Positions 34,648 through 45,359 of a stretch of 64,000 bases of DNA are shown one piece after another (position 1 is the stretch's first letter; each line of letters begins with the position of its first letter). The DNA is from Pochonia chlamydosporia 170 (Eukaryota; Ascomycota; Sordariomycetes; Hypocreales; Clavicipitaceae), in contig NC_035795.1 of assembly GCF_001653235.2 (NCBI RefSeq), positions 1,054,001 through 1,118,000 of the forward strand, read 5' to 3'. The notes under the pieces were generated by a model. It was given only the letters and a program-made list of their open reading frames with translations, was not told the origin of the DNA and searched no databases. Made by a program: the position numbers and the translations under genes.

Positions 34648-35289
34648 ATGAAGTTCTCTCTCCTCTTTCTGGCCGCCTTGCCAGCCACTCTCGCTTCTCA
34701 ACTGGCGTATACTCCTCCCGCGGACCTCGTCGAGAAAGCCAAGCACGGCAAGCACCACTGCGTCCTGCCTTCAGAGTACCACGTCAGGGACTTTACCGCC
34801 ACGACGAACAACACCGGACACAGCCTGACCTCGTACAAGTTTACGTTTCTCAACAAGGCGACCAATTCGTCGACGGCATGTGAGTACGGGCCTTTGTCTA
34901 AGCCTGTGGTTTCTGCCAACAGCGGCGGCTTGCCGAGATATGCTTGCACGAACAAGGATGTGAGCTTTGTCTGGCAGAACAGGCATAAGAAGTTGTCCAT
35001 GATTCAGAAGGTGTGCCCTGATGCAAAGGGGTAAGTTTTATGTTTTCTTGTCTTGCATCGTCGTGGCGTGACGGCCGTTGCTTTATTTTGTATACTGACA
35101 TTCGTTAGACACTCCGAGTATGAGGCCTCAGGGACGACTCATATTCCTCTGTCTTGCGGCCTCAACACTTGCCAGACCAATTCTACCGACCATAGGGGCA
35201 TCTTCACCAGCATCAACCCTATTAAGCATGGCCGTGTGATTCGACACAACAGACGCGGCGTGGCTTGGTCCTTCGACCTGGCCAACTAA
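34648..35289 (+). CDS. Small secreted Cys-containing protein, possibly AA1-like
   Basis: Two exons: 34648-35030 and 35109-35289, 187 residues. MKFSLLFLAALPATLAS is a clear signal peptide. The mature part has six Cys, two in each of the blocks HHCVLPSEYHVRDFTATT...ACEY, RYACTNKDVSFVW...VCPDAKG and PLSCGLNTCQT, with several N-glycosylation sites (NNTG, NATN style, NSTD). The beta-rich pattern with early FTA and central Cys recalls Alternaria allergen 1-like (AA1-like) secreted proteins, but similarity is weak by eye. The tail NRRGVAWSFDLAN is short and basic/aromatic. Such proteins are often effectors or wall-associated. Function not assigned. Confidence 0.8.
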
Positions 35290-36312
35290 GGTTGTTGGCG
35301 AAAGGTGGTTGATGCGGTGGATAAAGAGATCGAAAGTGTCATGTTAATGAGGATTGCAAATTCCTAGCCAATGACGTTCGATTGATGGATTCGCTTTTCC
35401 CGGTATATATTGTTCTGCGCTCGCCTCACGTCCATTCCATTCATGGGTGTCGAGTCACCCGTGTTGGAAAGGGGGGAGACAGCGCCTTGATCGCATGGAG
35501 ACATGCATCCTTAGGAGTGTACGATTTCGACACGCTATTATAGACAGAGTCTTGTTGCAAATTCAAGTCCCAGATTGGCATACACGTTGGTCGTTATTCA
35601 TCATCCTCGCTGGAAGCAATATCGTCACCCGTGCACCCTTGAGTAACAAAAATGTCAGTCAGGTTTGCATCCCATCCAAAAATAACTTGACAATAACTTT
35701 ACCCGTGGCCACATCATCCCCTGCAACCAATAACTCGCCGCATGATTCAATGTTCCCTGGCCGCATCCCCTGCACGGCTTGGCTTGCCGGCCTTTTCCAA
35801 AGCAGGGCTGGTCCGGTGCCAAGTGCACTTGCAGTCTCGTCGCCCCTCTTCCCTCCGCATTTTTTCACCTGTTGGCGCATGGAAATGCCCGTACCGCCTC
35901 GGCGGGTGATGAATTAGTCCAAGTAGTCACGAGACCTCATCCAGTCAGTCAGCCTTTGTGCAGAGGCTGACCAACTTTTGCTTTTCTCACCGTTTCACAG
36001 TAGCTGCTGTTTTTTTCCTCCTGAAATTGTGATTGTATTTTAACCTACTCGTCCCTTGCAATCTATCGTCAATCAATATGCGCTGCATCTGCTAATTGCT
36101 CTTTCCGACCTCCGATTGACGATCCTACCGTTTGCCGATCCGAATCCACAGAAACCCCAGGCTGTTGCGCGACGGTTTTGTGGCTGAAGGAGCAGAAACG
36201 TTTGTTGGGGAGCGACAACACCAGATGAACCACCCCTCAAGGCGGCTGGGAAATCAACGTTCGTTGATATTGTAATCGCAGTGATACGATATACCACGGC
36301 CAAGCATCTACT
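35290..36312. other. Intergenic, no gene recognised
   Basis: 3' flank of the secreted protein and promoter of the lipase. T-rich at about 36000-36020. No supported gene. Confidence 0.45.
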
Positions 36313-37518
36313 ATGCGGTCTTGGACCTTGGTCCAGCCTCTGCTGTGGGCGCAGTTGGCTCACGCTCACTCAAACCAACACCACGTCATAGACTCGTCTC
36401 AGTCACCGCATCATCCACCGTCACCGTCAAATATCTCGACCTCATTATTCGCCAGTCTTGAGCGTCTGTCTAGATTGGTAGACATCTCATACTGCATCGG
36501 CAATACCGGCATCCACAAACCATTCCATTGTCTGTCGCGATGCAAGGAATTCCCTGATATTTCGTTGACCACCACGTGGAGCACAGGGTTTCTCATGGGC
36601 GACAGCTGCGGGTACATTGCGTTAGACCACGGCAAGGCGAATTCAAAATCTAAAGCGGAAACGGCCTCTGATAAAAAAGGAGCCATCATCGTTGCTTTCC
36701 GCGGCACATACAGCATCGCCAACACCATCGTAGACCTGGGCACCATCCCGCAGGAATATGTACCGTATCCCGCTCCCGACGATGACGACAAGGACTCCCA
36801 GCAGACTCTTCGTCGAAAGTGCAACAACTGCACTGTGCACATGGGCTTCCTGCAATCATGGCGGATGGCCAGGACAACAGTCATCCCGGAACTCAAAGCG
36901 CTCAAGAGGAAATACCCAGGCTATCAAATCCAATTAGTCGGGCACAGCCTCGGAGGCGCCGTAGCCTGCCTTGCAGCGCTGGAGCTGAAGCTATCTCTCG
37001 GCTGGGACAACCTCCTTGTCACGACGTTTGGCGAGCCCCGCGTAGGCAACTACCAGCTAGCTCGCTTCATCGACAAAGCCTTCCACCTAGACGGCCCATC
37101 CAACCTGGAGCACAGGTCCTACCGCCGTGTAACTCACAACAACGATCCGGTTCCCCTCCTGCCCCTCGACGAATGGGGATACAAACCCCACGGAGGAGAG
37201 ATTTACATATCCAAACAAGAGCTTCAACCTACCGAGATTGATGTACGAACCTGTGTTGGTGACACCGATCCGCAGTGTAGCGCCGGTGCCGAGACCACTC
37301 TGCTCGAGGATGTGCGACGCCTGCTTCACTTTGCGCGGGCATCTCCTTCTATTGAGGAGTACATTGCTGCGAGAACGTTGCCCACTCGTCTTAAGCTTTG
37401 GCAGCTGTTCTTTGCGCATCGAGACTATTTCTGGAGGTTGGGGCTGTGTGTGCCTGGTGGTGATCCGGCGAACTGGGGACGAGGTTGGGCGGAGGGATTC
37501 GAGTCGGATGAGTTGTAA
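36313..37518 (+). CDS. Secreted class 3 lipase
   Basis: Single exon, 401 residues. The N-terminus MRSWTLVQPLLWAQLAHA is a signal peptide, so the enzyme is probably extracellular. The triacylglycerol hydrolase fold of PF01764 is clear. AIIVAFRGTYS bears the oxyanion-hole strand, and LVGHSLGGAVACLAALEL holds the nucleophile Ser212. VTHNNDPVPLLP has Asp278. LFFAHRDYFWRLGLC near the end has His369, placed as in Rhizomucor-type lipases just before the Cys of the C-terminal disulfide. YKPHGGEIYI matches the conserved YxHxxxEYWI-like segment. There is an acidic insert DDDDKD near 155-160. The triad is complete, so an active enzyme is expected. Substrate range (lipids versus feruloyl esters) is not resolvable here. 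Confidence 0.93.
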   Translation: MRSWTLVQPLLWAQLAHAHSNQHHVIDSSQSPHHPPSPSNISTSLFASLERLSRLVDISYCIGNTGIHKPFHCLSRCKEFPDISLTTTWSTGFLMGDSCGYIALDHGKANSKSKAETASDKKGAIIVAFRGTYSIANTIVDLGTIPQEYVPYPAPDDDDKDSQQTLRRKCNNCTVHMGFLQSWRMARTTVIPELKALKRKYPGYQIQLVGHSLGGAVACLAALELKLSLGWDNLLVTTFGEPRVGNYQLARFIDKAFHLDGPSNLEHRSYRRVTHNNDPVPLLPLDEWGYKPHGGEIYISKQELQPTEIDVRTCVGDTDPQCSAGAETTLLEDVRRLLHFARASPSIEEYIAARTLPTRLKLWQLFFAHRDYFWRLGLCVPGGDPANWGRGWAEGFESDEL

Positions 37519-40500
37519 GGATATGATGGGGACGTTATTGGTGAGATGGTGAAACTTGTACTGTTTTTTTATTGCATAGCCTTTTGGAAAGCTAGATACC
37601 CATAATGAGGAGCATGTTTATGTTGCAGTTGCCCGAGGCATGATGGCCATGATGACCGGTGTTGCAATTTTGTTGTAAACCATACTTTACACTGGATGGA
37701 GCGACTTATAAAGGCACTCTCTTCATGAGCGGCTTGTTTCATTGAGTGATCCCGACGTAGCAGAGCCGTCTGTCGACCTCGAACAGTAGGGTAGTTAGCT
37801 GAAAGAACCGCGCTTTACCAATCATAACACTAATGCAGAGATAAGTCTTGGTGTCGGTATTTTAGACTGATATTCGTGGCATCGAGCACCCAAGCAAATT
37901 AACGGCCTATCTATCAAACTATGTCGCGGTTTCACTTTAGTCAATAACAGCTAGACTAACGTGCAAGGACGTAGATCTCCTGGGTCTCAGGAAGGGGAAT
38001 TCATCATGTGCAGTATGTTCTGGCAGCCATTGTGGCGATGAGGTGCATAGTATCCAACTGGTCATTCCGCTTAAGATACAGTTTAGAACGTAGCCAGTCG
38101 ATCCTTAAGCAATAGCTTTGTTCTGTTGTTTGTAGGTAGCTACGTTGTGTGGCCGTGTGTAGTTAATAAGAATAATTGACTAAAATTATAGCTATATTAC
38201 TATTCATAAAACAAAGAAAAACGGCCGAACTGTCCCGTCCTAGTCTCTGCGCAGACGAACAGGCGGAACTGGAGCAGTTCACATCGACACTCTACTCAGC
38301 AGCAGACTCTTGTTCCTATTTGAGATAGCATTGCTCATGCCTTTTGCATTACCTTAGGATATAGCCGCTTACTTAGCATATGGGCGTTAGCAAACCCCGC
38401 GGTACTACCTGTAGGGAGGTACGTTATTCCTGTTATATATTTTCAGAATGTGGTATTATAATCCGGGAGTATTTGCATAACACGGCCAATGTTGTTCATA
38501 AATCTGTCAACAACCGAGAACTTCAGGTAGCACAGGGATCGGCTTGACGTTTCACGTTGGACATGTTACTTGACAGTTTGTTTACATAAGCCTATGCATA
38601 ATTCCTTTACAGCGACGTCCAAAAGTGGTGGATTGTATTCTCCTGTTTGAGGCACATCTCGGTGGACGCAGCAATTCCACTTAACCCAAATGGTTTGCTC
38701 ACTGTCTGGTCGACAAAACGTGGAATCTCACCAACAAGGGTCAGCTGTGGAACGCACAGGGAGGTCAAAAGTATCGACCAACCAAATGTACCTGATATCA
38801 CGTAAACAACAACCATGCATTGTGACTTGTTAGAGCATACTTGAGTATGGCCAAACCCTTTTGCCCCCAGCTGCAGATCTCAGCAACGATGGCCAACCAA
38901 ATGCGGGAGTGTCACACTGGTGATCGATCCTCTCACCAGACTGCCCAAATGAGTGGGCGCATGCGGCTGCCTGCAATCACGGCGTCATACCTCAGCACCC
39001 CGAGGCTGAGCCACGCGATAGTGATGAAGCATTCCGTTGTTCGTGCGAGAATCAAGGACGAGTGCGGCAGGGAGGGGTAGCCATGACGAAATGAGTCACA
39101 TCGTTGACCTGGCGTCTGGGAAATTGCCACCACAGACCCCCTTGCGGGAGTTTTGATTCTGTCCGTTCACCAAGCTGGTTGGGCTAGCAAGCTTGACGGG
39201 GGTCATCATGTGAGATTGAAAGCGTTGCGCAGGACCCTGGCGATGAGATGGCGCTTTGTTTGAGCCTTGTTGCAGAGATTCATGAGACAGCACCTCTTCT
39301 CAATTTGATAAATGGTACCGTTCCACGTTGAGGATACGGCTCGCAGTACCTAACATGGCATAGTAGATAGTACGTAGCACAGAAAAACAAGAATTAGATC
39401 TGCAGGTTTGTGTTTGCTTTGATATATGATGACCAGAGTCAACATGAGGAGCACCTTGCAGTCAGACTGGGGGCGTCTCTCCCCTACAAGCCAAGAAAAT
39501 CAAACCTAGCCGACCAAAGCCAATAAACAATGCCGCGTTGTTGCAAAGTGCTGGATCAGCGGTGATGAGCAAAATATTGTGCTCGTGTGAAGAGCCTCTC
39601 TTTCAAACATTTCCTGGGTGCAAGGTCATGAGAGCACAAACACGAAATGAAGAATGAGGTGACAGGGTTCTTGTTTGGGCAATGCCCAATGATTTCACAC
39701 AGCCGAGAAGAGCTGTTTGTTGGAGAAATGTCAATTCTGGCGCTCACTAGGCGCTCGTTTCCTGACGACCCTGTCTAGCTTCGGCCGTTGTGTTGGTGTT
39801 CCGTTGGACTGGACTGTTGACTGGTGGAGTGGCATTATTCATTAGCCCGGGCCGCAGGTACTGGTTCTCAATCGCACGGAGTATTCTAATGTTGCATTGC
39901 GGCGTCAACATATTGGAAACTAAAGTGACTGTGGTAGGTTGATTGGATTGGACGTGTTGGCTTCCCGACGTCGTGTCGCAGTTGTGTTATTCTTCTTCTG
40001 GTGGGGGCCTGGGATTGATGAGATCACCAGGCCAAGAGCTGTTGCTGGCAGAGGCTTGTGATTATTACCCAGGTACCCTATCACAGATATTAGTCTTTAG
40101 AGAGTAAGCACAGTTCGCACAAGGAGAGCCTGTTCTGTCATAGCCAGATGGATAACGCCGCTTGTTTGGCCTAGATGATGGCAAGGTTTCTGAGGAGTCC
40201 CTTCCCCCGTTGACGGTCATGCCATATGAAGGGTAGACAATAACAGAGCCTCAGAATACGTGAGGTCTTGAAGAACCACGAGGGCGGGTCTGATCTGTGA
40301 TATGGAATTCGGGACATGGATAGACGCATGGCCTTCATGCACAAGGGAGGGACGAGGTGACTGAGGTCAACCGGAGACAAACGAATGGAGTGAGGGTTAT
40401 TGGCACAACACGCATGGCGCGAGGCATCCCGCATCAACTGGCGTGATTGGGCAATGATGCTTGATTTGGAGTTGGGGTCGAGCTGAGAAGCGCACTGTTG

Positions 40501-42203
40501 GCATCAACATTGGAAGATGTTGACATTTGAAGTCAAGTGTCAAGTTTTCAACTCGACCTAAGGCAAGTGTCAGGGAGCATGTTGCTTCGATGCCTTGGGC
40601 AGTCACAAGCAAAGCAGGGCAAGGCAAGAGCAAGGCACGAAAGGATGCATATATTGCTTTGTTGCTTGCAGTCATATTCCCGGTACCCTGTACGGAGTAC
40701 AATACATGGACTGAGATCGTTCGCGAAATATCCGATTGCTCGAGTCGATTGCCTGGGAATGGCGAATCCTATCGACAGCATGAAGCATCGAATCTGGTTG
40801 TGACTCTTCTAGCACCTTCGGCAAAGCTCAACATCACTGGCATCTTGTCTTCTCACAGCTGCTCCGTCTATCGGATTCCGTCTGATGCTGTTTGACGTTT
40901 TTTGGCAGTTGAGTGGCCCGACAGGTGCAAAGCCGTTGAGGCTTCCCCCTCTCTCGCCCCTCGGCCACAAACGCAGCTTTTTCAATGTTCAAGAGCATCC
41001 ATGTTCCAGGTTCAGATGTTGGTATCCACATTGGCCTCGTTCGCCCACAATCATCTAGATGTCCACAACATAGGAGCCGGACTGCACACGCGGCTCCACC
41101 AGTGGCCCAGCCCGCTGGCGTCCGTCCACATCCCCAGTCTGTTCAGTCCATGCCTGGTCCAATCCACGGTCCCAGTCCCGGTGTTGAGTTGTGGTTGCCG
41201 CTGGGTGCTCACCTGGCCAGATGAGCTTTTCACTCTGCTTTGGGAGGAAGCACCAGGGAGGGAGCGAGAGACAGGTGAGTGGTGCGTGGAGTTGGTGGTG
41301 GCATCATGGGGGCTTGAGATGAGCACGAGCAAGAGCAAGATATTTCGCCGTGTCAAACTGGGCTGGGTTGCGACAGTTGGGCTTGCGACCAGACGCTCGT
41401 ACAATTTCAAACGTCAAGTATCTCTCAAATGTACTCCGTGATCTACTAGGGGTTGTTTCTGCGTAGACTCGGCTAGCTAGCTAGCTTCTTCCCTCTGTTG
41501 AGATGAAGAGCAGTCGGACAAGGCCGCGAGCTCGAGCCACGCAGAGCAGAGCAGAGCAGAGCAGATCCGGAACATAATAACAAACAAACAGCCATCATTC
41601 ATGGCCCAGCTGCAAATGGACAGGCAGTTCAAATGAGTTGGTCGAGACATGGAGTGAACTGGACGTTGAGCTTGCGCATTGGTCACTGCTCACTCGAACA
41701 CTTGAGTCTCTCTGCCCGTCTGTCTGTGAGCATGTCTGCAAAAATCAGTCAGTATGTACTTTGTGGTCAGTGCTAGCAACAACACAGCACCAGATGTTGA
41801 GGTGCGGCCGTGTCTGGCCAACATCTGAAGTCAAGGTCCTTGTCAGGTCTGGCCTGGCCTGGTCTGGTTCAGCCTGTCAGTCCAAGTCTGTCCCAGCCGC
41901 CTTCCTCCAAGTTCTGCCCAGCTCCGCCCCGAAAGGGTCCCCCCCCCTCCCTCCCTCTCCAGTCCGGTCTCTCTGGCCTGGTCACTTCAGGTCTGCTGCC
42001 AAAAACCTACCAAATCCTCGTGCTTCCAAAGAATCCACAATCCAAAATACAAACAACACCCCCTCATCTTGTCCCCTTCGACGCCTTATCTACAGACCCC
42101 CCGAACACGCTTTTTTCCACATTTCTCTCGCATCATCTTTTTTTGAATCTCTCTTCACACTTTTCTCGACACTTTCTCCCCCGTTATCTCTCCATCCACA
42201 AAA
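37519..42203. other. Long gene-free interval upstream of 14-3-3
   Basis: 4.7 kb without a gene I can support. The distal part is mixed A/T-rich (38150-38220, 38430-38470). 40.5-41.9 kb has GC-rich, low-complexity frames (40902-41441, 41638-42219) whose composition follows CT tracts rather than a protein family. An AGAGC microsatellite lies at 41541-41562. The last 300 bp are strongly C/T-rich (41940-42200), consistent with a strong promoter and long leader for the 14-3-3 gene. Confidence 0.5.
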
Positions 42204-43642
42204 ATGGCTACTGAGGTAGGTTCTTAGCTGATGCTGTTTCCCCCTCCCTCACCTCCTCTCCAACTCCCACCACTGTTGCGGCTGATGTCGTCTATTGCCT
42301 CATCTTGTCCGCCAGCGCGGCTGCGCAAGTTCGTGACTGCGGCTTTGTCTAATTACGATGTTTTCCTTGCCATGTATGAGCCTTTTTGATCAATCTTTGC
42401 TGCCAGACGGCTCGTGGCTCCCTTGTTTCCCCTCTTTCCACAACTCCTTGTTTACGCTTTGATCCATTGTTACATGTTGCTGACGATATTTCTTCTCTCT
42501 AGCGTGAAAGGTTCGTCCGCCTTGACTCCTTCCGGGGAATTATCATCTTTTCCCCTGAGATTTGCATCCTCGCGCCGCTGATTCGGAAACACTGACACTT
42601 TTCTCGATGGAAACTATAGCAAGACCTTCCTCGCCCGCCTTTGCGAACAGGCTGAGCGCTACGATGAGATGGTCACCTATATGAAGGAAGTTGCCAAGCT
42701 TGGTGGCGAACTGACCGTCGACGAGCGTAACCTCCTCTCTGTTGCCTACAAGAACGTCGTTGGCACTCGCCGTGCTTCGTGGCGCATCATCTCCTCCATT
42801 GAGCAAAAGGAGGAGTCCAAGGGTTCTGATAAGCACGTCTCCACCATTAAGGAGTACCGGTCTAAGATCGAGCTCGAGCTGGAGAAAGTCTGCGAGGATG
42901 TCCTCCAGGTTCTGGATGAGTCGCTTATTCCCAACGCCGCTTCTGGCGAATCCAAGGTTTTCTATCACAAGATGTATGTGAAACCCGAAGCCCCCAGCTT
43001 TAGGCCAACTCCTTGCCTCCACAAGCCATGTCCACAGATGGCTAACCTTTATTTTCCCCCTCTTATAGGAAGGGTGACTACCACCGATACCTCGCTGAGT
43101 TCGCCTCTGGTGAGAAGCGCAAGGGCGCTGCCACCGCTGCCCACGAGGCCTACAAGGTTCGTAAAATGTCGCACAGCATGCCACCACCCAATACGTCGTC
43201 TATTTGCTGTGGCACATGACAGTTCGCTCTTCCATGCTGCACGTTCTTGTTGCTAACCGTCTGTAAAAAACTTCAGAATGCCACCGATGTTGCTCAGACT
43301 GATCTCACCCCCACCCACCCCATCCGCCTGGGTCTGGCTCTTAATTTCTCGGTCTTCTACTACGAGATTCTCAACTCGCCTGACCGCGCTTGCCACCTCG
43401 CCAAGCAGGCCTTCGACGATGCTATTGCCGAGCTCGACTCGCTCTCAGAGGAGTCCTACCGCGACAGCACTCTTATTATGCAGCTGCTGCGCGACAACTT
43501 GACGTTGTGGACTTCATCTGACAACGCCGAAGCTGAGGGCGCTGGTGCCGCCGATGCCCCAAAGAAGGAGGAAGGCGAGGCCGCAGACAAGCCTGCTGAG
43601 GAAACGAAGGCCGATGAGCCCGCGCCTGAGGCCACCAACTAA
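42204..43642 (+). CDS. 14-3-3 protein
   Basis: Five exons: 42204-42215, 42503-42510, 42620-42973, 43069-43156 and 43277-43642, giving 275 residues. The first two coding exons are 12 and 8 nt; together they encode MATERES up to [18 protein letters not shown]. Family signatures are [21 protein letters not shown] (signature 1) and [18 protein letters not shown] (signature 2), and the Lys/Arg/Tyr phosphopeptide pocket is complete. The C-terminal ~35 residues are an Ala/Glu/Lys-rich tail, variable among fungi. The protein is a dimeric adaptor that binds phosphoserine/threonine partners. It is orthologous to yeast Bmh1/Bmh2. The long leader and 5' intron (287 bp) suggest strong, regulated expression. 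Confidence 0.96.
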
Positions 43643-44861
43643 ATTCTTTTCTCACATCATCGATATCATGAGCATTTCGGCAAAAATGGTACCGAGATGC
43701 GATGTTTGGGCCGGCTTGTTCCCGCATGAACCCCCTTATTCATGCGCGAGAACAACCGGATCGTGTTTTTAGGGTCTGGCAGGCAGGTGAATATTGCGCC
43801 GGTGCGCAGATGCGTTGATACTTTATTTTACGGCAATCGGGTGGAGGGGTCATGTTGGTCCTTTTTTTTTTTTAATCGACTAGGGAAAATGGAAATTGGG
43901 CTATGTCAAGGCATGGTTCCGTACGTCTTTTGTCCGGCTTCACCCCTTTTTGTTTTGGACCAAAAGCCTTCTGCTGGTTAGTTTAGTCTCTTCTCACGCT
44001 AGGGACTCTACATACTGGTGTGTTGGTTTTACCGGGTACTTCTAGTACTGCGGATGATGCCCTCCCCCAGGAGAAGGTTTGCCTTGGTGTCGTTGTTTTA
44101 CATGTTTGGTTTGACGACTCGTCGAATCGAGTCAATGCAAATGTTGTTATTGTTGTTTCTTGGTTTTTCTCTTTTCGTCCCCCTTCCACTATTGTTATAT
44201 TTGTTATTTTTAGTTGCTGGCTACCCGGTTTCCTCCTACACTATGGCCCAGTCTCTCTCGGGAGAGAAGGAATCGTATCGTGGCTTTTGCATCTTGGTTT
44301 CATCCCCCCCGCACAAACTAAAAATTACTTATACCGTTCGCCATGGCCGATAATGAGTGAGGGATGAAGGACACCGCTTTGTCTCGTTACCGGGCGGCTC
44401 GGACTTGTAGGAGCTGGATTGTGGATGGAGAAACTAGTACGTTTCAATTTGGGACCGAACGTTTTGTGTCTGTGATTCGGTGCTACCGGGAGAGTGGTCT
44501 AGTTGCACTTTAGGCATGGGTCAATGAACAAGAAATAAAAATCTAAACTATTTCCATGATATGTGATTATCGTAGAATGTTTTGCCGTTGATGGTCCAGG
44601 CAATTAATTCACAGTCGACTTTGTGTGTATGAATATGTATGATTTACCGATTATGCTAAATAACTATAGATACAAAACAGTAAGAGGGAATATTCGAGGC
44701 AATCATGCCAGACTCCGTCACCAAATGCCCAATATGCAAACGCCATGGTTCAAGCTTCCCATCGTTTCTTCTCATCATTGTCTCATATTGTGTGGCTATC
44801 AAAATTCATCAGACCCTTTTACGCCGGGTATCATTCTCCATTGTTAAGTTCCAGTTCAAGT
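43643..44861. other. Convergent 3' intergenic region
   Basis: T- and C-rich 3' flank of 14-3-3, with a poly-T run near 43863-43875. The overlapping plus-strand frames at 44018-44367 are hydrophobic only because of T-rich sequence. No gene supported. Confidence 0.45.
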
Positions 44862-45359
44862 TTATGAAGTCGCTGCGTGTTGTTGCTCTAATAGGCGAGC
44901 GGCCCTTTCTAATCGCTCCTGTTTGTCCTTTAGGCCGCCACCTGCACCGACCTTTTCATCGCTGCTGTCTTCGCCGAGATCAACTACTTCTTCTTCGACA
45001 ACGGCGGCGGCACCTCTCGCATCAACGGGCGGTGGAGGGGGTGGTGGTGCGCGGTACATGGCGGTTCTGATGGCCGGCTCACGATCCAACTCATCCTCGT
45101 CAAGGCCACCGAAGCGGCCACCTGACAGACGGCGAGCAATGCGACGCCAGAATCGACGGCCCCGCGACATGGTACCGCCGCTATTTTGCCGTGATAAAGA
45201 GTTTTCGGCAGATGAGTGCGTGTCTGAGAAAGAGGCAGCTACGCCGGTGGAGCTGGCTGCCGAGGATGCAGCATCGTCAATTGCCGAAGCAACTTCGGAC
45301 CGCCATATGAGAATTCGGTTCTGCGTCGACGCAGAAATGGTTGATCTCTGTGTAGCCAT
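44862..45359 (-). CDS. Basic/proline-rich hypothetical protein
   Basis: Single exon, 165 residues, not recognised. It starts MATQRSTISASTQNRILIWR and has a Ser/Ala-rich first third. A basic block SRGRRFWRRIARRLSGGRFGG near 65-85 follows, then DEDELDREPAIRTAMY, a run of seven prolines, an acidic stretch (VVEEEVVDLGEDSSDEK) and a C-terminal amphipathic, possibly coiled-coil end (KDKQERLERAARLLEQQ). The ordered change of composition and the lack of stops argue for a real gene. A minus-strand start at 45359 and the stop at 44864-44862 give a compact frame. A membrane- or nucleic-acid-binding role for the basic block is only a guess. Confidence 0.55.
   Translation of the reverse strand: MATQRSTISASTQNRILIWRSEVASAIDDAASSAASSTGVAASFSDTHSSAENSLSRQNSGGTMSRGRRFWRRIARRLSGGRFGGLDEDELDREPAIRTAMYRAPPPPPPPVDARGAAAVVEEEVVDLGEDSSDEKVGAGGGLKDKQERLERAARLLEQQHAATS

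Noticed and set aside
40902..41441. 179-codon plus-strand frame
   Set aside because: Composition driven, no domain, no conserved splice structure, and an overlapping minus frame is equally open.
41638..42219. 193-codon frame overlapping the 14-3-3 start
   Set aside because: It runs through the C/T-rich promoter and leader and overlaps the real 14-3-3 start codon in another frame.
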